In this document: positions 41,797 through 51,503 of the stretch, one piece after another
Layout of the letters: each line of letters opens with the position of its first letter
Numbering within the stretch: position 1 is the stretch's first letter
Source of the DNA: Paenarthrobacter sp. A20
GTDB taxonomy: Bacteria; Actinomycetota; Actinomycetes; Actinomycetales; Micrococcaceae
Length of the DNA: 64,000 nucleotides
Direction: 5' to 3'
Assembly: GCF_024168825.1 (NCBI RefSeq)
Contig: NZ_JALJWH010000001.1
Span: 4,898,001-4,962,000 of the forward strand
Program-made: the position numbers and the translations under genes
The notes under the pieces: generated by a model
The model's database searches: none
Seen by the model: only the letters and a program-made list of their open reading frames with translations
Told to the model about the DNA's origin: nothing

Positions 41797-43128
41797 ATGA
41801 CCGAGACCCTCGATCCCAAGATCACCGCCGCCCCTGCCAATGCCGGCAGCGACGAAAACGTGATACGCCCCGCCCAGCCGCGCCCCGCCGTCGTGCAGCC
41901 GCCCGCGCTGAAGCGCCGCGTCCCCAAAGTCTCCGACCTGGCGCCACTGATGCAGTTCAAGAAGCCGGAATTCAGCAAGACCGCACGGCTCAAGCGCGCC
42001 AGCACCATCTGGGAACTGCGCGGGATCGCCAAGCGCCGTACCCCGCAGGCTCCCTTCGACTACACGGACGGTGCCGCCGAAGAAGAGATCACGCTGCGCC
42101 GCGCACGCCAGGCCTTCCAGGACATCGAGTTCCGTCCCGGCATTCTGCGCGATGTCTCCACGATCGATCTCCGCACGGACATCCTGGGCAAGGAATCACG
42201 ACTGCCGTTCGGCATTGCACCCACAGGATTCACCCGGATGATGCAGTCCGAGGGCGAGTACGCCGGCTCCCAGGCAGCTGAGGCTGCAGGCATTCCGTAC
42301 ACCCTGTCCACCATGGGCACTGCATCCATCGAGGACGTGGCCACTGCCGCCCCGAACGGGCGCAACTGGTTCCAGCTCTACCTGTGGACGGACCGCGACC
42401 GCTCGCTGGAGCTGATCGAGCGGGCTGCCAAGGCCGGCAACGACACCCTCATGGTCACCGTGGACACAGCCGTAGCCGGCGCCCGCCTGCGCGATGTACG
42501 CAATGGCATGACCATCCCGCCGGCACTGACCCTGAAGACCGTGCTCGATGCCTCCTATCGCCCGGCCTGGTGGTTCAACTTCCTCACCCACGAACCCCTG
42601 ACGTTCGCCTCCCTCTCGCGCTACACGGGCACCGTGGCAGACCTCATCAACTCGATGTTCGACCCCACGCTGACCTACGAAGACCTGGACTGGCTGCGTG
42701 AAACCTGGAAGGGCAAGCTGGTGGTCAAGGGCATCCAGACCGTGGAAGACGCCCGGCGCGTTGTTAACCACGGTGCGGACGGCATCATCCTCTCCAACCA
42801 CGGCGGACGCCAGCTGGACCGTGCACCCATCCCGTTCCACCTGCTTCCGGAGGTCACGACGGCACTGAAGGCGGACAACAGCAAGGCCGCGGTCATGCTG
42901 GACACGGGCATCATGAGCGGCGCGGACATCGTGGCAGCCCTGGCCTTGGGCGCCGACTTTGCCCTGATCGGCCGCGCTTACCTCTATGGCCTCATGGCCG
43001 GCGGACGTGAAGGCGTGGACCGGACCATCCAGATCCTTGAGAAGGACATGACCCGGACCATGGCGCTCCTCGGGGTCAGCAAGGTGGCGGACCTCAACCC
43101 GGACCACGTGCGGTTGCTCCAGCGCTAA
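41797..43128 (+). CDS. lldD: L-lactate dehydrogenase (FMN-dependent alpha-hydroxy-acid oxidase family)
   Basis: Oxidises L-lactate to pyruvate, passing electrons to the quinone pool (LldD) or oxygen. Seen: 443 residues, FMN-binding (alpha/beta)8 barrel with [24 protein letters not shown], the catalytic His/Arg stretch [14 protein letters not shown], and [20 protein letters not shown] near the phosphate site. The N-terminal about 45 residues are an Ala/Pro-rich extension without a signal sequence. ATG at 41797 follows GGGAG and is preferred to an in-frame GTG at 41764, which overlaps an operator box. Under control of the divergent GntR protein. Confidence 0.9.
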   Translation: MTETLDPKITAAPANAGSDENVIRPAQPRPAVVQPPALKRRVPKVSDLAPLMQFKKPEFSKTARLKRASTIWELRGIAKRRTPQAPFDYTDGAAEEEITLRRARQAFQDIEFRPGILRDVSTIDLRTDILGKESRLPFGIAPTGFTRMMQSEGEYAGSQAAEAAGIPYTLSTMGTASIEDVATAAPNGRNWFQLYLWTDRDRSLELIERAAKAGNDTLMVTVDTAVAGARLRDVRNGMTIPPALTLKTVLDASYRPAWWFNFLTHEPLTFASLSRYTGTVADLINSMFDPTLTYEDLDWLRETWKGKLVVKGIQTVEDARRVVNHGADGIILSNHGGRQLDRAPIPFHLLPEVTTALKADNSKAAVMLDTGIMSGADIVAALALGADFALIGRAYLYGLMAGGREGVDRTIQILEKDMTRTMALLGVSKVADLNPDHVRLLQR

Positions 43129-43132
43129 CCGC

Positions 43133-43200
43133 ACCCAAGTAAGTCGCAGCAAACGCCCTTTTGAGCGCTCAGAAGGGCGTTTGCTGCGACTCAGTTGGGT
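43133..43200. repeat. 68-bp near-perfect palindrome, GTCGCAGCAAACGCC family
   Basis: 28-bp arms beginning ACCCAAGTAAGTCGCAGCAA pair with the right arm except for a few bases near the outer end; the centre TGAGCGCTCA is a perfect palindrome. Lies between the convergent lldD and gdhA genes. A shortened copy is at 33805. Confidence 0.85.
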
Positions 43201-43209
43201 AAAGGCGGG

Positions 43210-44649
<1,440 letters not shown>

Positions 44650-44754
44650 TCATGCCGGAGTTAACACAACTGTAGAAAATCGTTGAAAACTCAAGGAAAT
44701 GCAAGGTTAACAAAAACTCACAATGTGAGGAGGATCACGTTAGGTTGGTGCCCG

Positions 44755-45336
44755 CTACCGCTTACGCCCGAACTTGGGAAGGTTGGGCAGGTTCGGGAGG
44801 TTGGCCAGGAGATCAGCAGCCTTAGTGGCCGCCCGCCCCACTGTGCGGCCAATCTGTTGGGGAACGGTGTCATCGGAAGCCGGGTCCAGGGTCACCGGTG
44901 TTCCACTCGCATGGACCTTTACGGCCTGGCCGATGGCGTCGGTGCGGGTGGGGGCAGCTTCAGGCGCTGCCGCGGCGGCAGGCGCCTCAGGTGCTGCCGC
45001 GGAAGACTCAGCAGCAGACGGAACAGCAGCAGACGGTACAACAGCAGAAGGCACGACGGCGGCGGGAGCCGGGGTTCCGACGTCGAACGTTTCAAGCCAA
45101 CTCGCGACGCCGGCGAGAGGCTTCGGATTCAGCGCATAGAAGCGCTTCTGGCCTTGCGCGCGCATGCTGACGAGATCCGCCTCGCGGAGCACCTTCAGAT
45201 GCTTGGAGATTGTGGGCTGGCTCGCAGCCAGTTCTTCCACCAGTTCGCCTACTGCTTTATCCCCAGAGCGGAGGGAGACCAGGATGTCACGCCTGGTTGC
45301 CTCAGCTATGACGGCAAATACGTCGTCAGTCACCAT
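44755..45336 (-). CDS. ArsR-family regulator with Ala/Pro/Ser-rich tail
   Basis: 193 residues. N-terminal ArsR winged helix: DDVFAVIAEATRRDILVSLR, the recognition helix AASQPTISKHLKVLREADLV and wing QGQKRFYALNP. From about residue 80 a low-complexity linker with imperfect VVPSA repeats, then a C-terminal stretch with RTVGRAATKAADLLANLPNL repeating the motif NLP. No metal-binding Cys is seen, so not an arsenic-type sensor. ATG at 45336 follows GGGAGG. Target genes unknown; it is next to gdhA but in its own unit. Confidence 0.8.
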   Translation of the reverse strand: MVTDDVFAVIAEATRRDILVSLRSGDKAVGELVEELAASQPTISKHLKVLREADLVSMRAQGQKRFYALNPKPLAGVASWLETFDVGTPAPAAVVPSAVVPSAAVPSAAESSAAAPEAPAAAAAPEAAPTRTDAIGQAVKVHASGTPVTLDPASDDTVPQQIGRTVGRAATKAADLLANLPNLPNLPKFGRKR

Positions 45337-45486
45337 GCCTCCCACCCTAGCGACATATACGCCAATTGGCATCCCTGTTTCCTGCGGCGACAGGTATGGG
45401 CCGTTGACCCCCGCGGGGGCCGATGTTACAACGGAGGCACGGTCCGTCCGGGCTCCCAGGCCCCGGCCGCCAAAAGCACGGGGTGC

Positions 45487-45969
45487 ATGGCAATGACTGA
45501 ATTTTTCCGGCGGCGTATCTTTGACATCATTGCCGCCGTATTCCTCGCCCTTTTCGTCCTCGTATGGACCACCGTCCTGGTGCGTGTCGGCACGTGGGTC
45601 CCCTCGGGAACTGCGGAGGCACCCGAACTGAACGGCGCCTTGGTCACGGCAGCGGGAGTCATGGCAACGTCGCTGAGTTCGCTCACAGCGTCAGCGCTCG
45701 GCTTCACTATTTCAGAAGTAAAACGAGACAACGCCGACGCCGGGTCGCCCAGCCCCTTGGTCAGCCCGGCTGACGTGGCCACGAGGCTCTCCGGCCGCGT
45801 GATTTTCGCGATCATGGTCTATATGACCATGGGCATGCTGGTGCTGGTGCTCTGGCTGTTCAAAGGCCAGGCCTCCACGGATCTCATCGGAGCCTTCGCG
45901 CTGTCCCTGCTTGGTTGGCTCGTGGGGGCCGCCGGAGTGGTTTTCCAAACGGAAAGGACCGGGCCCTAG
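45487..45969 (+). CDS. Small integral membrane protein, function unknown
   Basis: 160 residues with four hydrophobic segments: IIAAVFLALFVLVWTTVLV near the N-terminus, LVTAAGVMATSLSSLTASAL, VIFAIMVYMTMGMLVLVLWL and LIGAFALSLLGWLVGAAGVV. The loop between the second and third contains SEVKRDNADAGSPSPLVSPA. I do not recognise a family. ATG at 45487 is used, with GGGG just upstream; a second ATG two codons later is equally possible. A longer open frame beginning far upstream is not coding because it crosses the ArsR gene on the other strand. Confidence 0.65.
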   Translation: MAMTEFFRRRIFDIIAAVFLALFVLVWTTVLVRVGTWVPSGTAEAPELNGALVTAAGVMATSLSSLTASALGFTISEVKRDNADAGSPSPLVSPADVATRLSGRVIFAIMVYMTMGMLVLVLWLFKGQASTDLIGAFALSLLGWLVGAAGVVFQTERTGP

Positions 45970-46001
45970 CTTCCCCGGGTCCAGGGTCAGTCGAACCACG
46001 G

Positions 46002-47228
46002 TCAGTCGAACCAGGGATCCAGGCCATACAGCGGGAAGATCTCCTTGCGTGTGGCGATGACGGTCCTGTCCACCTCGTCCGCGGGGTCGTAGCCAACCTC
46101 CCACGAGCGCCACCAGACATCCACGTCGTCGCCCATCGACTCCGGGGCCCAGACGCCGTACGTTTCCTTGACGTATGTACGCCAGGCTTCCGGCACGGGC
46201 GTGCTGAGGGGTACCGGGCGTTGCGTCACCATTCCGATCAGGTGGCTCCAGGCGCGTGGCACAACACCGGTGACGTCGTAGCCCCCTCCGCCTGTTGCGA
46301 TCCAACGGTTGTCGCAGTAGCGCGCAGCAAGGCTGGCGACGGCGGACGCCGCCTCACGTTGTCCGTCGACGCTCAGGTTGAGGTGCGTCAGGGGGTCGTC
46401 CCTATGGGAGTCGCAACCGTGTTGGCTGACGATCACCTCGGGCTGGAAGGCGCCCACGAGCTGCGGGACCACCGCGTGGAAGGCCCGTAGCCAGGCCGCG
46501 TCACCGGTGAAGGTAGGCAGCGCAACGTTGACCGCCGTCCCGGGCGCATCAGGGCCTCCTGTTTCATTGGCAAAGCCGGTGCCCGGAAACAGCGTGAGGC
46601 CGGTTTCGTGCAGGCTGATGGTCATGACCCGGGGATCGTTCCAGAAGATACTCTGCGTCCCGTCGCCGTGGTGGGCATCGACGTCGATACTGACGATCCG
46701 CTGCACACCGCCGTCGAGCAGTCTTTGAATCGCCAGCGCGACGTCGTTGTATACGCAAAAGCCGCTGGCCCGCTCACGAGCGGCGTGGTGCATCCCGCCG
46801 CCGAAGTTCACGGCCCGGACTGCCCGGCCGGACAGGATGCTCTCAGCGGCCAGCAACGAACCACCGGCAAGGCGGGCACTGGCCTCATGCATGCCGGCAA
46901 ACGCGGGATCATCCTCGGTGCCCAACCCGCGGGCTTCCTCGGGAGTGGAGGGGTCCTCGCTGACGCGGCGGACGGCCTCCACATAGCCGGCGCTGTGCAC
47001 CGTGAGGAGTTCGACGTCGGTCGCCACCTTGGGTGCCTCCACCGCCACATGCTGGTGTCCGAACAGCCCCAGGGACTCGGCCAGCCGCGCCGTCAGTTCC
47101 AGCCGCTGCGGGGCCATGGGGTGACCCGGACCAAAGTTGTAGGCTGTCATGGCTGGATCCCACACCACCGTCGTTGGCAGTGCGGAGCGCGTAATGCTGG
47201 ACGCTGTGGTTCCGGCCCTGGAGTTCAT
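46002..47228 (-). CDS. acuC: Acetoin utilisation protein AcuC / class I histone deacetylase family
   Basis: 408-residue zinc-dependent deacetylase of the AcuC type, which in B. subtilis deacetylates acetyl-CoA synthetase. Seen: FGPGHPMAPQRL at the N-terminus, GGGMHHA (catalytic His pair with GFCVYNDVA following), zinc ligands in DVDAHHGDGTQ, ISLHETG and the C-terminal GGGGYD. All active-site elements are present. The start at 47228 keeps the conserved TTVVWDPAM segment; its ribosome site is weak. Stands alone between the membrane protein and the divergent potassium transporter genes. Confidence 0.87.
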   Translation of the reverse strand: MNSRAGTTASSITRSALPTTVVWDPAMTAYNFGPGHPMAPQRLELTARLAESLGLFGHQHVAVEAPKVATDVELLTVHSAGYVEAVRRVSEDPSTPEEARGLGTEDDPAFAGMHEASARLAGGSLLAAESILSGRAVRAVNFGGGMHHAARERASGFCVYNDVALAIQRLLDGGVQRIVSIDVDAHHGDGTQSIFWNDPRVMTISLHETGLTLFPGTGFANETGGPDAPGTAVNVALPTFTGDAAWLRAFHAVVPQLVGAFQPEVIVSQHGCDSHRDDPLTHLNLSVDGQREAASAVASLAARYCDNRWIATGGGGYDVTGVVPRAWSHLIGMVTQRPVPLSTPVPEAWRTYVKETYGVWAPESMGDDVDVWWRSWEVGYDPADEVDRTVIATRKEIFPLYGLDPWFD

Positions 47229-47331
47229 CCAGAACAGGCTACCCGAGGCAGGAGGGCGCTACCGCCCGGTTACGCCGCAGGAATAGTGGTTTACTACTCA
47301 GGAAAGCTTGTTTCAACCGAGGAAGAGCGCC

Positions 47332-48765
47332 ATGTCTCAAAGCCAGTCGCGGTCCACCAGCCCGGCCAACTGGCAACCCAACCAGCAGGAGCGGGAAGGT
47401 CTCTGGATCTTCACCCGCGTGCGCGACTTCATCGACAACATTGCCAACACCTCACCTGCCCGTTTGGCGTTGACCGTCTTTGCGGTGGTGATCCTGGTGT
47501 TCACCGGTTTGCTGTCCCTCCCTGCCGCATCCTCGGATGGGACCGTCACACCATTGCACCAAGCAATGTTCACGGCCGTTTCCAGCGTCTGCGTTACCGG
47601 CCTGACCGTAGTTTCGACTGCCACGCACTGGACGTTTTTTGGCCAGCTGGTCATTCTGATTGGCATTTTCGTAGGTGGTCTTGGCACGTTGACCCTGGCC
47701 TCGTTGCTGGCCCTCATGGTGAGCAAGCGGCTGGGCGTGCGCGGCAAGCTCATCGCCCAGGAAGCAATGAACAACGCCGGCCGGCTCGGCGAGGTGGGTA
47801 CTTTGCTCCGGATCGTCATCGTGACGTCCGTGGTCATCGAGGCCGCCCTTGCCCTGGCCCTGATTCCGCGCTTCATACTGCTCGGCGAGGACTTCTGGCA
47901 ATCCGTGTGGCACGGTGTCTTCTACTCGATTTCCGCGTTCAACAACGCAGGCTTCACCCCGCATTCGGATGGAATCGTTCCCTACGAAACCGACCTCTGG
48001 ATCCTCATCCCGCTGATGCTGGGGGTTTTCCTCGGCAGCCTCGGCTTCCCCGTTGTGATGGTGCTCCAGCAGAACGGGCTCAACTGGAAAAAGTGGAACC
48101 TCCACACCAAGCTCACCATCCAGGTCTCCTTCATCCTGCTCGCAGCTGGAACCATCCTGTGGGCCTTGATGGAGTGGGACAACGTGCGGACCATCGCCCA
48201 CATGGACTTGGGCGACAAAATCACCCACTCGCTCTTTGCCTCTGTCATGACCCGATCCGGCGGCTTCAACCTCGTGGACCAGAACCACATGGAATCCACC
48301 ACGATGCTCCTGACCGATGCCCTCATGTTCGCAGGCGGTGGCTCCGCTTCCACCGCCGGCGGCATCAAGGTGACCACCATCGCCGTCATGTTCCTGGCCA
48401 TCATGGCCGAAGCCCGCGGTGACGCCGATGTGAAGGTCTACGGCCGCACCATTCCCCAGGGCACCATGCGCGTAGCTATCTCGGTGATCGTCGCCGGAGC
48501 CACCCTGGTGTCCGTGGCCGCGTTCCTGCTGCTCTCGATCAGCGGTGCCTCACTGGACCGGGTGCTCTTCGAATCAATTTCCGCCTTTGCCACCGTGGGA
48601 CTGAGCACCAACCTCAGTGCCGAGCTGCCGCCGTCGGGCGTGTATGTCCTCACTGTTTTGATGTTCGCCGGCCGCGTCGGCACCGTCACCCTTGCTGCCG
48701 GACTGGCCCTGCGCCAACGCAGCCAGCTGTACCACTACCCGGAAGAGAGGCCAATCATTGGCTAG
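47332..48765 (+). CDS. trkH: Potassium uptake channel subunit, TrkH/KtrB family
   Basis: 477-residue membrane protein with four M1-P-M2 repeats. Filter-like segments seen: SSVCVTGLTVVS, SAFNNAGFTPHS, SVMTRSGGFNLVD and SAFATVGLSTNLS, each with the conserved Gly of the selectivity filter, and AGGGSASTAGGIKVTT in the intramembrane loop. ATG at 47332 with GGAAGAG ahead. Its end overlaps the TrkA gene by eight bases, so both subunits are made together in a fixed ratio. Confidence 0.92.
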   Translation: MSQSQSRSTSPANWQPNQQEREGLWIFTRVRDFIDNIANTSPARLALTVFAVVILVFTGLLSLPAASSDGTVTPLHQAMFTAVSSVCVTGLTVVSTATHWTFFGQLVILIGIFVGGLGTLTLASLLALMVSKRLGVRGKLIAQEAMNNAGRLGEVGTLLRIVIVTSVVIEAALALALIPRFILLGEDFWQSVWHGVFYSISAFNNAGFTPHSDGIVPYETDLWILIPLMLGVFLGSLGFPVVMVLQQNGLNWKKWNLHTKLTIQVSFILLAAGTILWALMEWDNVRTIAHMDLGDKITHSLFASVMTRSGGFNLVDQNHMESTTMLLTDALMFAGGGSASTAGGIKVTTIAVMFLAIMAEARGDADVKVYGRTIPQGTMRVAISVIVAGATLVSVAAFLLLSISGASLDRVLFESISAFATVGLSTNLSAELPPSGVYVLTVLMFAGRVGTVTLAAGLALRQRSQLYHYPEERPIIG

Positions 48766-49444
48766 TACCACGGGGGCTGCCAACCGCCCCGCACACAACG
48801 CACCAGTACTGGTCATTGGGCTTGGCCGATTCGGGTCTGCGACCGCCGAGCAGCTGGTCAAGCAGGGCCGCGAAGTCCTCGCCATCGAACGCGACCGCAC
48901 CCTCGTCCAGAAATGGGCGCCCGTTCTGACGCACGTAGTAGAGGCCGACGCCACCAATATCGATGCCCTGCGCCAGCTCGGTGCCCAGGAGTTCAGCTCT
49001 GCCGTGGTTGGTGTGGGCACGTCCATCGAATCCTCGGTGCTCATCACCGTGAACCTGGTGGACCTCGGCATCCAGCACTTGTGGGTCAAAGCCATCACGC
49101 CCTCGCACGGCAAGATCCTCACCCGGATCGGCGCCAACCACGTGATCTACCCCGAGGCTGACGCCGGCGTCCGTGCCGCCCACCTGGTGTCCGGGCGAAT
49201 GCTGGACTTCATCGAGTTCGACGACGACTACGCAATCGTCAAGATGTACCCGCCCAAGGAAACAGTGGGCTTCACGTTGGAAGAATCCAAGGTCCGTTCC
49301 AAGTACGGCGTGACCATTGTGGGTGTGAAAACCCCGGGCGAGGACTTCACCTATGCCCGGCCGGAAACCAAAGTGTCCGGCCACGACATGTTGATCGTGT
49401 CCGGACACGTGGACCTGCTGGAGCGCTTCGCAGCGCGACCGTAA
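48758..49444 (+). CDS. trkA: Potassium uptake regulatory subunit, TrkA/KtrA family
   Basis: 228 residues: RCK-N domain with VIGLGRFGSATAEQLVKQG (nucleotide-binding Gly motif) and HVVEADATNIDALRQLG, followed by an RCK-C domain (EESKVRSKYGVTIVGVKTPG). Gates the TrkH/KtrB channel in response to bound nucleotide. The start is TTG at 48758, with AGAGAGG in front, overlapping trkH. Followed by a palindrome at 49451 that separates it from the convergent proC. Confidence 0.92.
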   Translation: MASTTGAANRPAHNAPVLVIGLGRFGSATAEQLVKQGREVLAIERDRTLVQKWAPVLTHVVEADATNIDALRQLGAQEFSSAVVGVGTSIESSVLITVNLVDLGIQHLWVKAITPSHGKILTRIGANHVIYPEADAGVRAAHLVSGRMLDFIEFDDDYAIVKMYPPKETVGFTLEESKVRSKYGVTIVGVKTPGEDFTYARPETKVSGHDMLIVSGHVDLLERFAARP

Positions 49445-49450
49445 CCGGAT

Positions 49451-49515
49451 GGAGTTTTTGTACAGTTAACGCCCTTTAGACGCGCTCTTAGGGGCGTTAG
49501 CTGTACAAAAACTCC
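49451..49515. repeat. 65-bp palindrome, TTTTTGTACAG family
   Basis: Arms GGAGTTTTTGTACAGTTAAC... and complement CTGTACAAAAACTCC, the same outer arm as the element at 19326-19388 but with a diverged core (TTAACGCCC instead of CTAATGCCC). Lies between the convergent trkA and proC genes. Confidence 0.85.
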
Positions 49516-49519
49516 GAGG

Positions 49520-50350
49520 TTAGCCGAGCTGCTTGGTGATCTCTGCAGCCCTGGCGGCAGCCGCGCGGGCGCCGTCCGCGATGATCCTGGGGATCCCGCC
49601 GTCGTCAAAGGCGGCAATTGCGCGTTCCGTGGTGCCCTTGGGGCTGGTGACGGCGATGCGAAGGGCGGTGGGATCTGCTCCCGGTTCGGCCAACATGAAG
49701 CCTGCGCCCGCCACGGTTTCCCGGGCCAACATGACGGACAACTCCTGGTCCAAGCCGAGTTCGACGCCGGCCGCAGCCATGGCCTCGGCCAGATAGAACG
49801 CGTAGGCCGGGCCGGAGCCGCTGATGGCGGACAGCGCGTCCACCTGCTCTTCAGGAATCTCGACCACCGTGCCGGCACCCGCCAGCGCCTTCTTTGCTTT
49901 ATCGAGCTGCTCAGGCGTGCAGTGCGTGCCCGGGGAGACGGAAATGACGCCGCGGCCCAGCCTTGCCGGCGTATTGGGCATGGTGCGGATCACCGGCTGA
50001 CCGTCCGGCAGCGCTGCTTCCAGCTGGGTGATGGAGACCGCTGCAGCAACGCTGACCACAAGGGTGTCCTTCGCCAGTGCCGGACTGATCTCCCGTGCCA
50101 GGTCCAGGATGCCCACCGGCTTGACGCCCAGGATGACCATGCTGGAGCCCTTGGTGGCCAGCTTGTTGTTGTCCGGCTCCTCCTCGCCCGCGATGGCCAT
50201 GACGTGATGGCGCTGCGCCAGTTCGTCAGCGCGTTCTGCCCGGCGGACAGTGGCGACAATGTCGGACGGGTCCGTCCCGGCGGCAATCAGACCGCCCAGG
50301 ATTGCCTCGTTCATGGATCCACAGCCAAGGAATGCGATTCGGTTGCTCAT
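49520..50350 (-). CDS. proC: Pyrroline-5-carboxylate reductase
   Basis: Last step of proline synthesis: reduces pyrroline-5-carboxylate with NAD(P)H. Seen: 276 residues, RIAFLGCGSMNEAILGGLI at the N-terminus (Gly-rich Rossmann motif), MPNTPARLGRGV, and the family signature AISGSGPAYAFYLAEAM in the C-terminal domain. Gene order ppx - isomerase - proC on one strand agrees with mycobacteria, where the HTH and bS22 genes follow directly; here those lie about 47 kb away at the left end of the window. Confidence 0.93.
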   Translation of the reverse strand: MSNRIAFLGCGSMNEAILGGLIAAGTDPSDIVATVRRAERADELAQRHHVMAIAGEEEPDNNKLATKGSSMVILGVKPVGILDLAREISPALAKDTLVVSVAAAVSITQLEAALPDGQPVIRTMPNTPARLGRGVISVSPGTHCTPEQLDKAKKALAGAGTVVEIPEEQVDALSAISGSGPAYAFYLAEAMAAAGVELGLDQELSVMLARETVAGAGFMLAEPGADPTALRIAVTSPKGTTERAIAAFDDGGIPRIIADGARAAAARAAEITKQLG

Positions 50351-50668
50351 TGCTCCATCATTGCAGTTGGCCTTGGACGGGGTCTAACGGGTTCCGGATT
50401 CCCAGCTTGTTCCCAAGGTTATTGCAGGCAGCACTCATTCTTGGTCCGTAACTTAGTAGTTACCTCATTGAGGGTGCGAGTGATGAGGCGGGCATGGGGA
50501 TGTCCGCCAGCAGCACCGGTGGCCGGGCGGGTTTTCCCCCATTTCCCGATTCGGCCGCCGGTGCTTTCGCTTTTAAGCCGCAGCCCCGCTAAATCCCGCA
50601 GTCGCCCGCCTGACGAGCCGCTGTAGGGCACGCCAGGCGAACAAGCACAGGAACAGCGCTCGACGCCG
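50351..50668. other. 318-bp gene-free gap between the isomerase gene and proC
   Basis: Holds the stem-loop series described at 50464-50574 and, for proC, an upstream region without a clear promoter. GTAACT-TAGT-AGTTAC at 50450-50465 is a further small palindrome. Frames crossing the gap have no protein-like continuity, so I see no gene in it. Confidence 0.5.
50464..50574 (+). ncRNA. Candidate structured RNA: three consecutive hairpins with U-rich tail
   Basis: On the plus strand: CTCAT/ATGAG (50464-50487), then GCGGGCAT-gggg-ATGTCCGC (50488-50507, 8 bp), then GCACCGGTGGCCG/CGGCCGCCGGTGC (50513-50564, one mismatch) followed by TTTCGCTTTT, the shape of an intrinsic terminator. Both flanking genes are on the minus strand, so no known plus-strand gene ends here. 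No match to a known RNA family is recognised; existence as a transcript is inference. Confidence 0.35.
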
Positions 50669-51502
50669 TTAGTTGTCCACGCTTCGAAGCAGCGGGACGC
50701 TGAGGTGCTGCTTCGCGAAACGCAGGGTTTCCGCAAGCATTTCCTCACGTTCCCCCGCCACTTTCGCCTTGCGGGTGGAAATCTCGGCCACCACAACACC
50801 GTCAAAACCACTGGATGCCAAATGCTGGAGGGCATCCGCACATTGCTGCGTTCCGGTACCGGGCACCAGGTGCTCGTCCTTGCCGGAACCCGAGCCGTCG
50901 GTGAGGTGGACGTGGCGGAGCTTGCTTCCCAAGGCCTTGATGGCTTCCAAACTGTTGGCCCCGGCAGTGGCCGCGTGCGAGAAGTCCCACGTGACGTCGT
51001 CGTAATCCTGCCCCAGCGGATCCCAGTGCGGCAGGTAAGCCACAGCTTCCCTGCCGCGGACACGCCACGGGTACATGTTTTCCACGGCGATATGGACCTG
51101 GTACATCGCCGCTATCTCCCGGACGCCTTCCACGAAGTTCTCGGCGTAGTTGGACTGCCAGCGGAACGGCGGATGGACCACCACAGTGTCGCAACCGACG
51201 TCTGCGGCCATCTGGCAAGACTTCTCGATCTTGTTCCACGCCGTACCCCAAACTTGCTGGGTCAGCAGCAGGGTGGGCGCGTGGATGGACACGATTTCCT
51301 GGTGGTAGCGGTGGCTCAACTGGATCAGGGCATCAGGGTTCTGGCTCACCGCGTTATTGGTGACCATCACCTCCACGCCCTCGTAGCCCAGGTCCTGCGC
51401 CACGGCAAAGGCGTCATGGACGCTCAGGGGGTAGACGGACGCGCTGGACAGCGCTACAGGGATCTGGCGGTCATTCACTTCAGGTTCGACGTCGTTGCTC
51501 AT
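50669..51502 (-). CDS. Sugar phosphate isomerase/epimerase (AP endonuclease 2 / xylose isomerase-like TIM barrel)
   Basis: 277-residue TIM-barrel protein. Seen: DLGYEGVEVMV, VSIHAPTLLL, VVVHPPFRW, VHIAVENMYPW, TWDFSHAATAG, LRHVHLTDGS and VVAEISTRK, i.e. the acidic/His metal ligands at strand ends of this superfamily. The orthologue next to proC in M. tuberculosis is Rv0498, of unknown activity. It starts one base after the Ppx stop, so the two are translationally linked. Substrate cannot be inferred from sequence. Confidence 0.83.
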   Translation of the reverse strand: MSNDVEPEVNDRQIPVALSSASVYPLSVHDAFAVAQDLGYEGVEVMVTNNAVSQNPDALIQLSHRYHQEIVSIHAPTLLLTQQVWGTAWNKIEKSCQMAADVGCDTVVVHPPFRWQSNYAENFVEGVREIAAMYQVHIAVENMYPWRVRGREAVAYLPHWDPLGQDYDDVTWDFSHAATAGANSLEAIKALGSKLRHVHLTDGSGSGKDEHLVPGTGTQQCADALQHLASSGFDGVVVAEISTRKAKVAGEREEMLAETLRFAKQHLSVPLLRSVDN

Positions 51503-51503
51503 C

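Noticed and set aside
44683..45969. A 428-residue plus-strand frame ending in the small membrane protein
   Set aside because: Its first two thirds run antisense to the ArsR gene and have no protein character; only the part from 45487 with four membrane segments is kept.
50464..50574. Assignment of the hairpins to 6C RNA or a known riboswitch
   Set aside because: The stem-loops lack the runs of six cytosines of 6C RNA, and no riboswitch consensus could be matched by eye.
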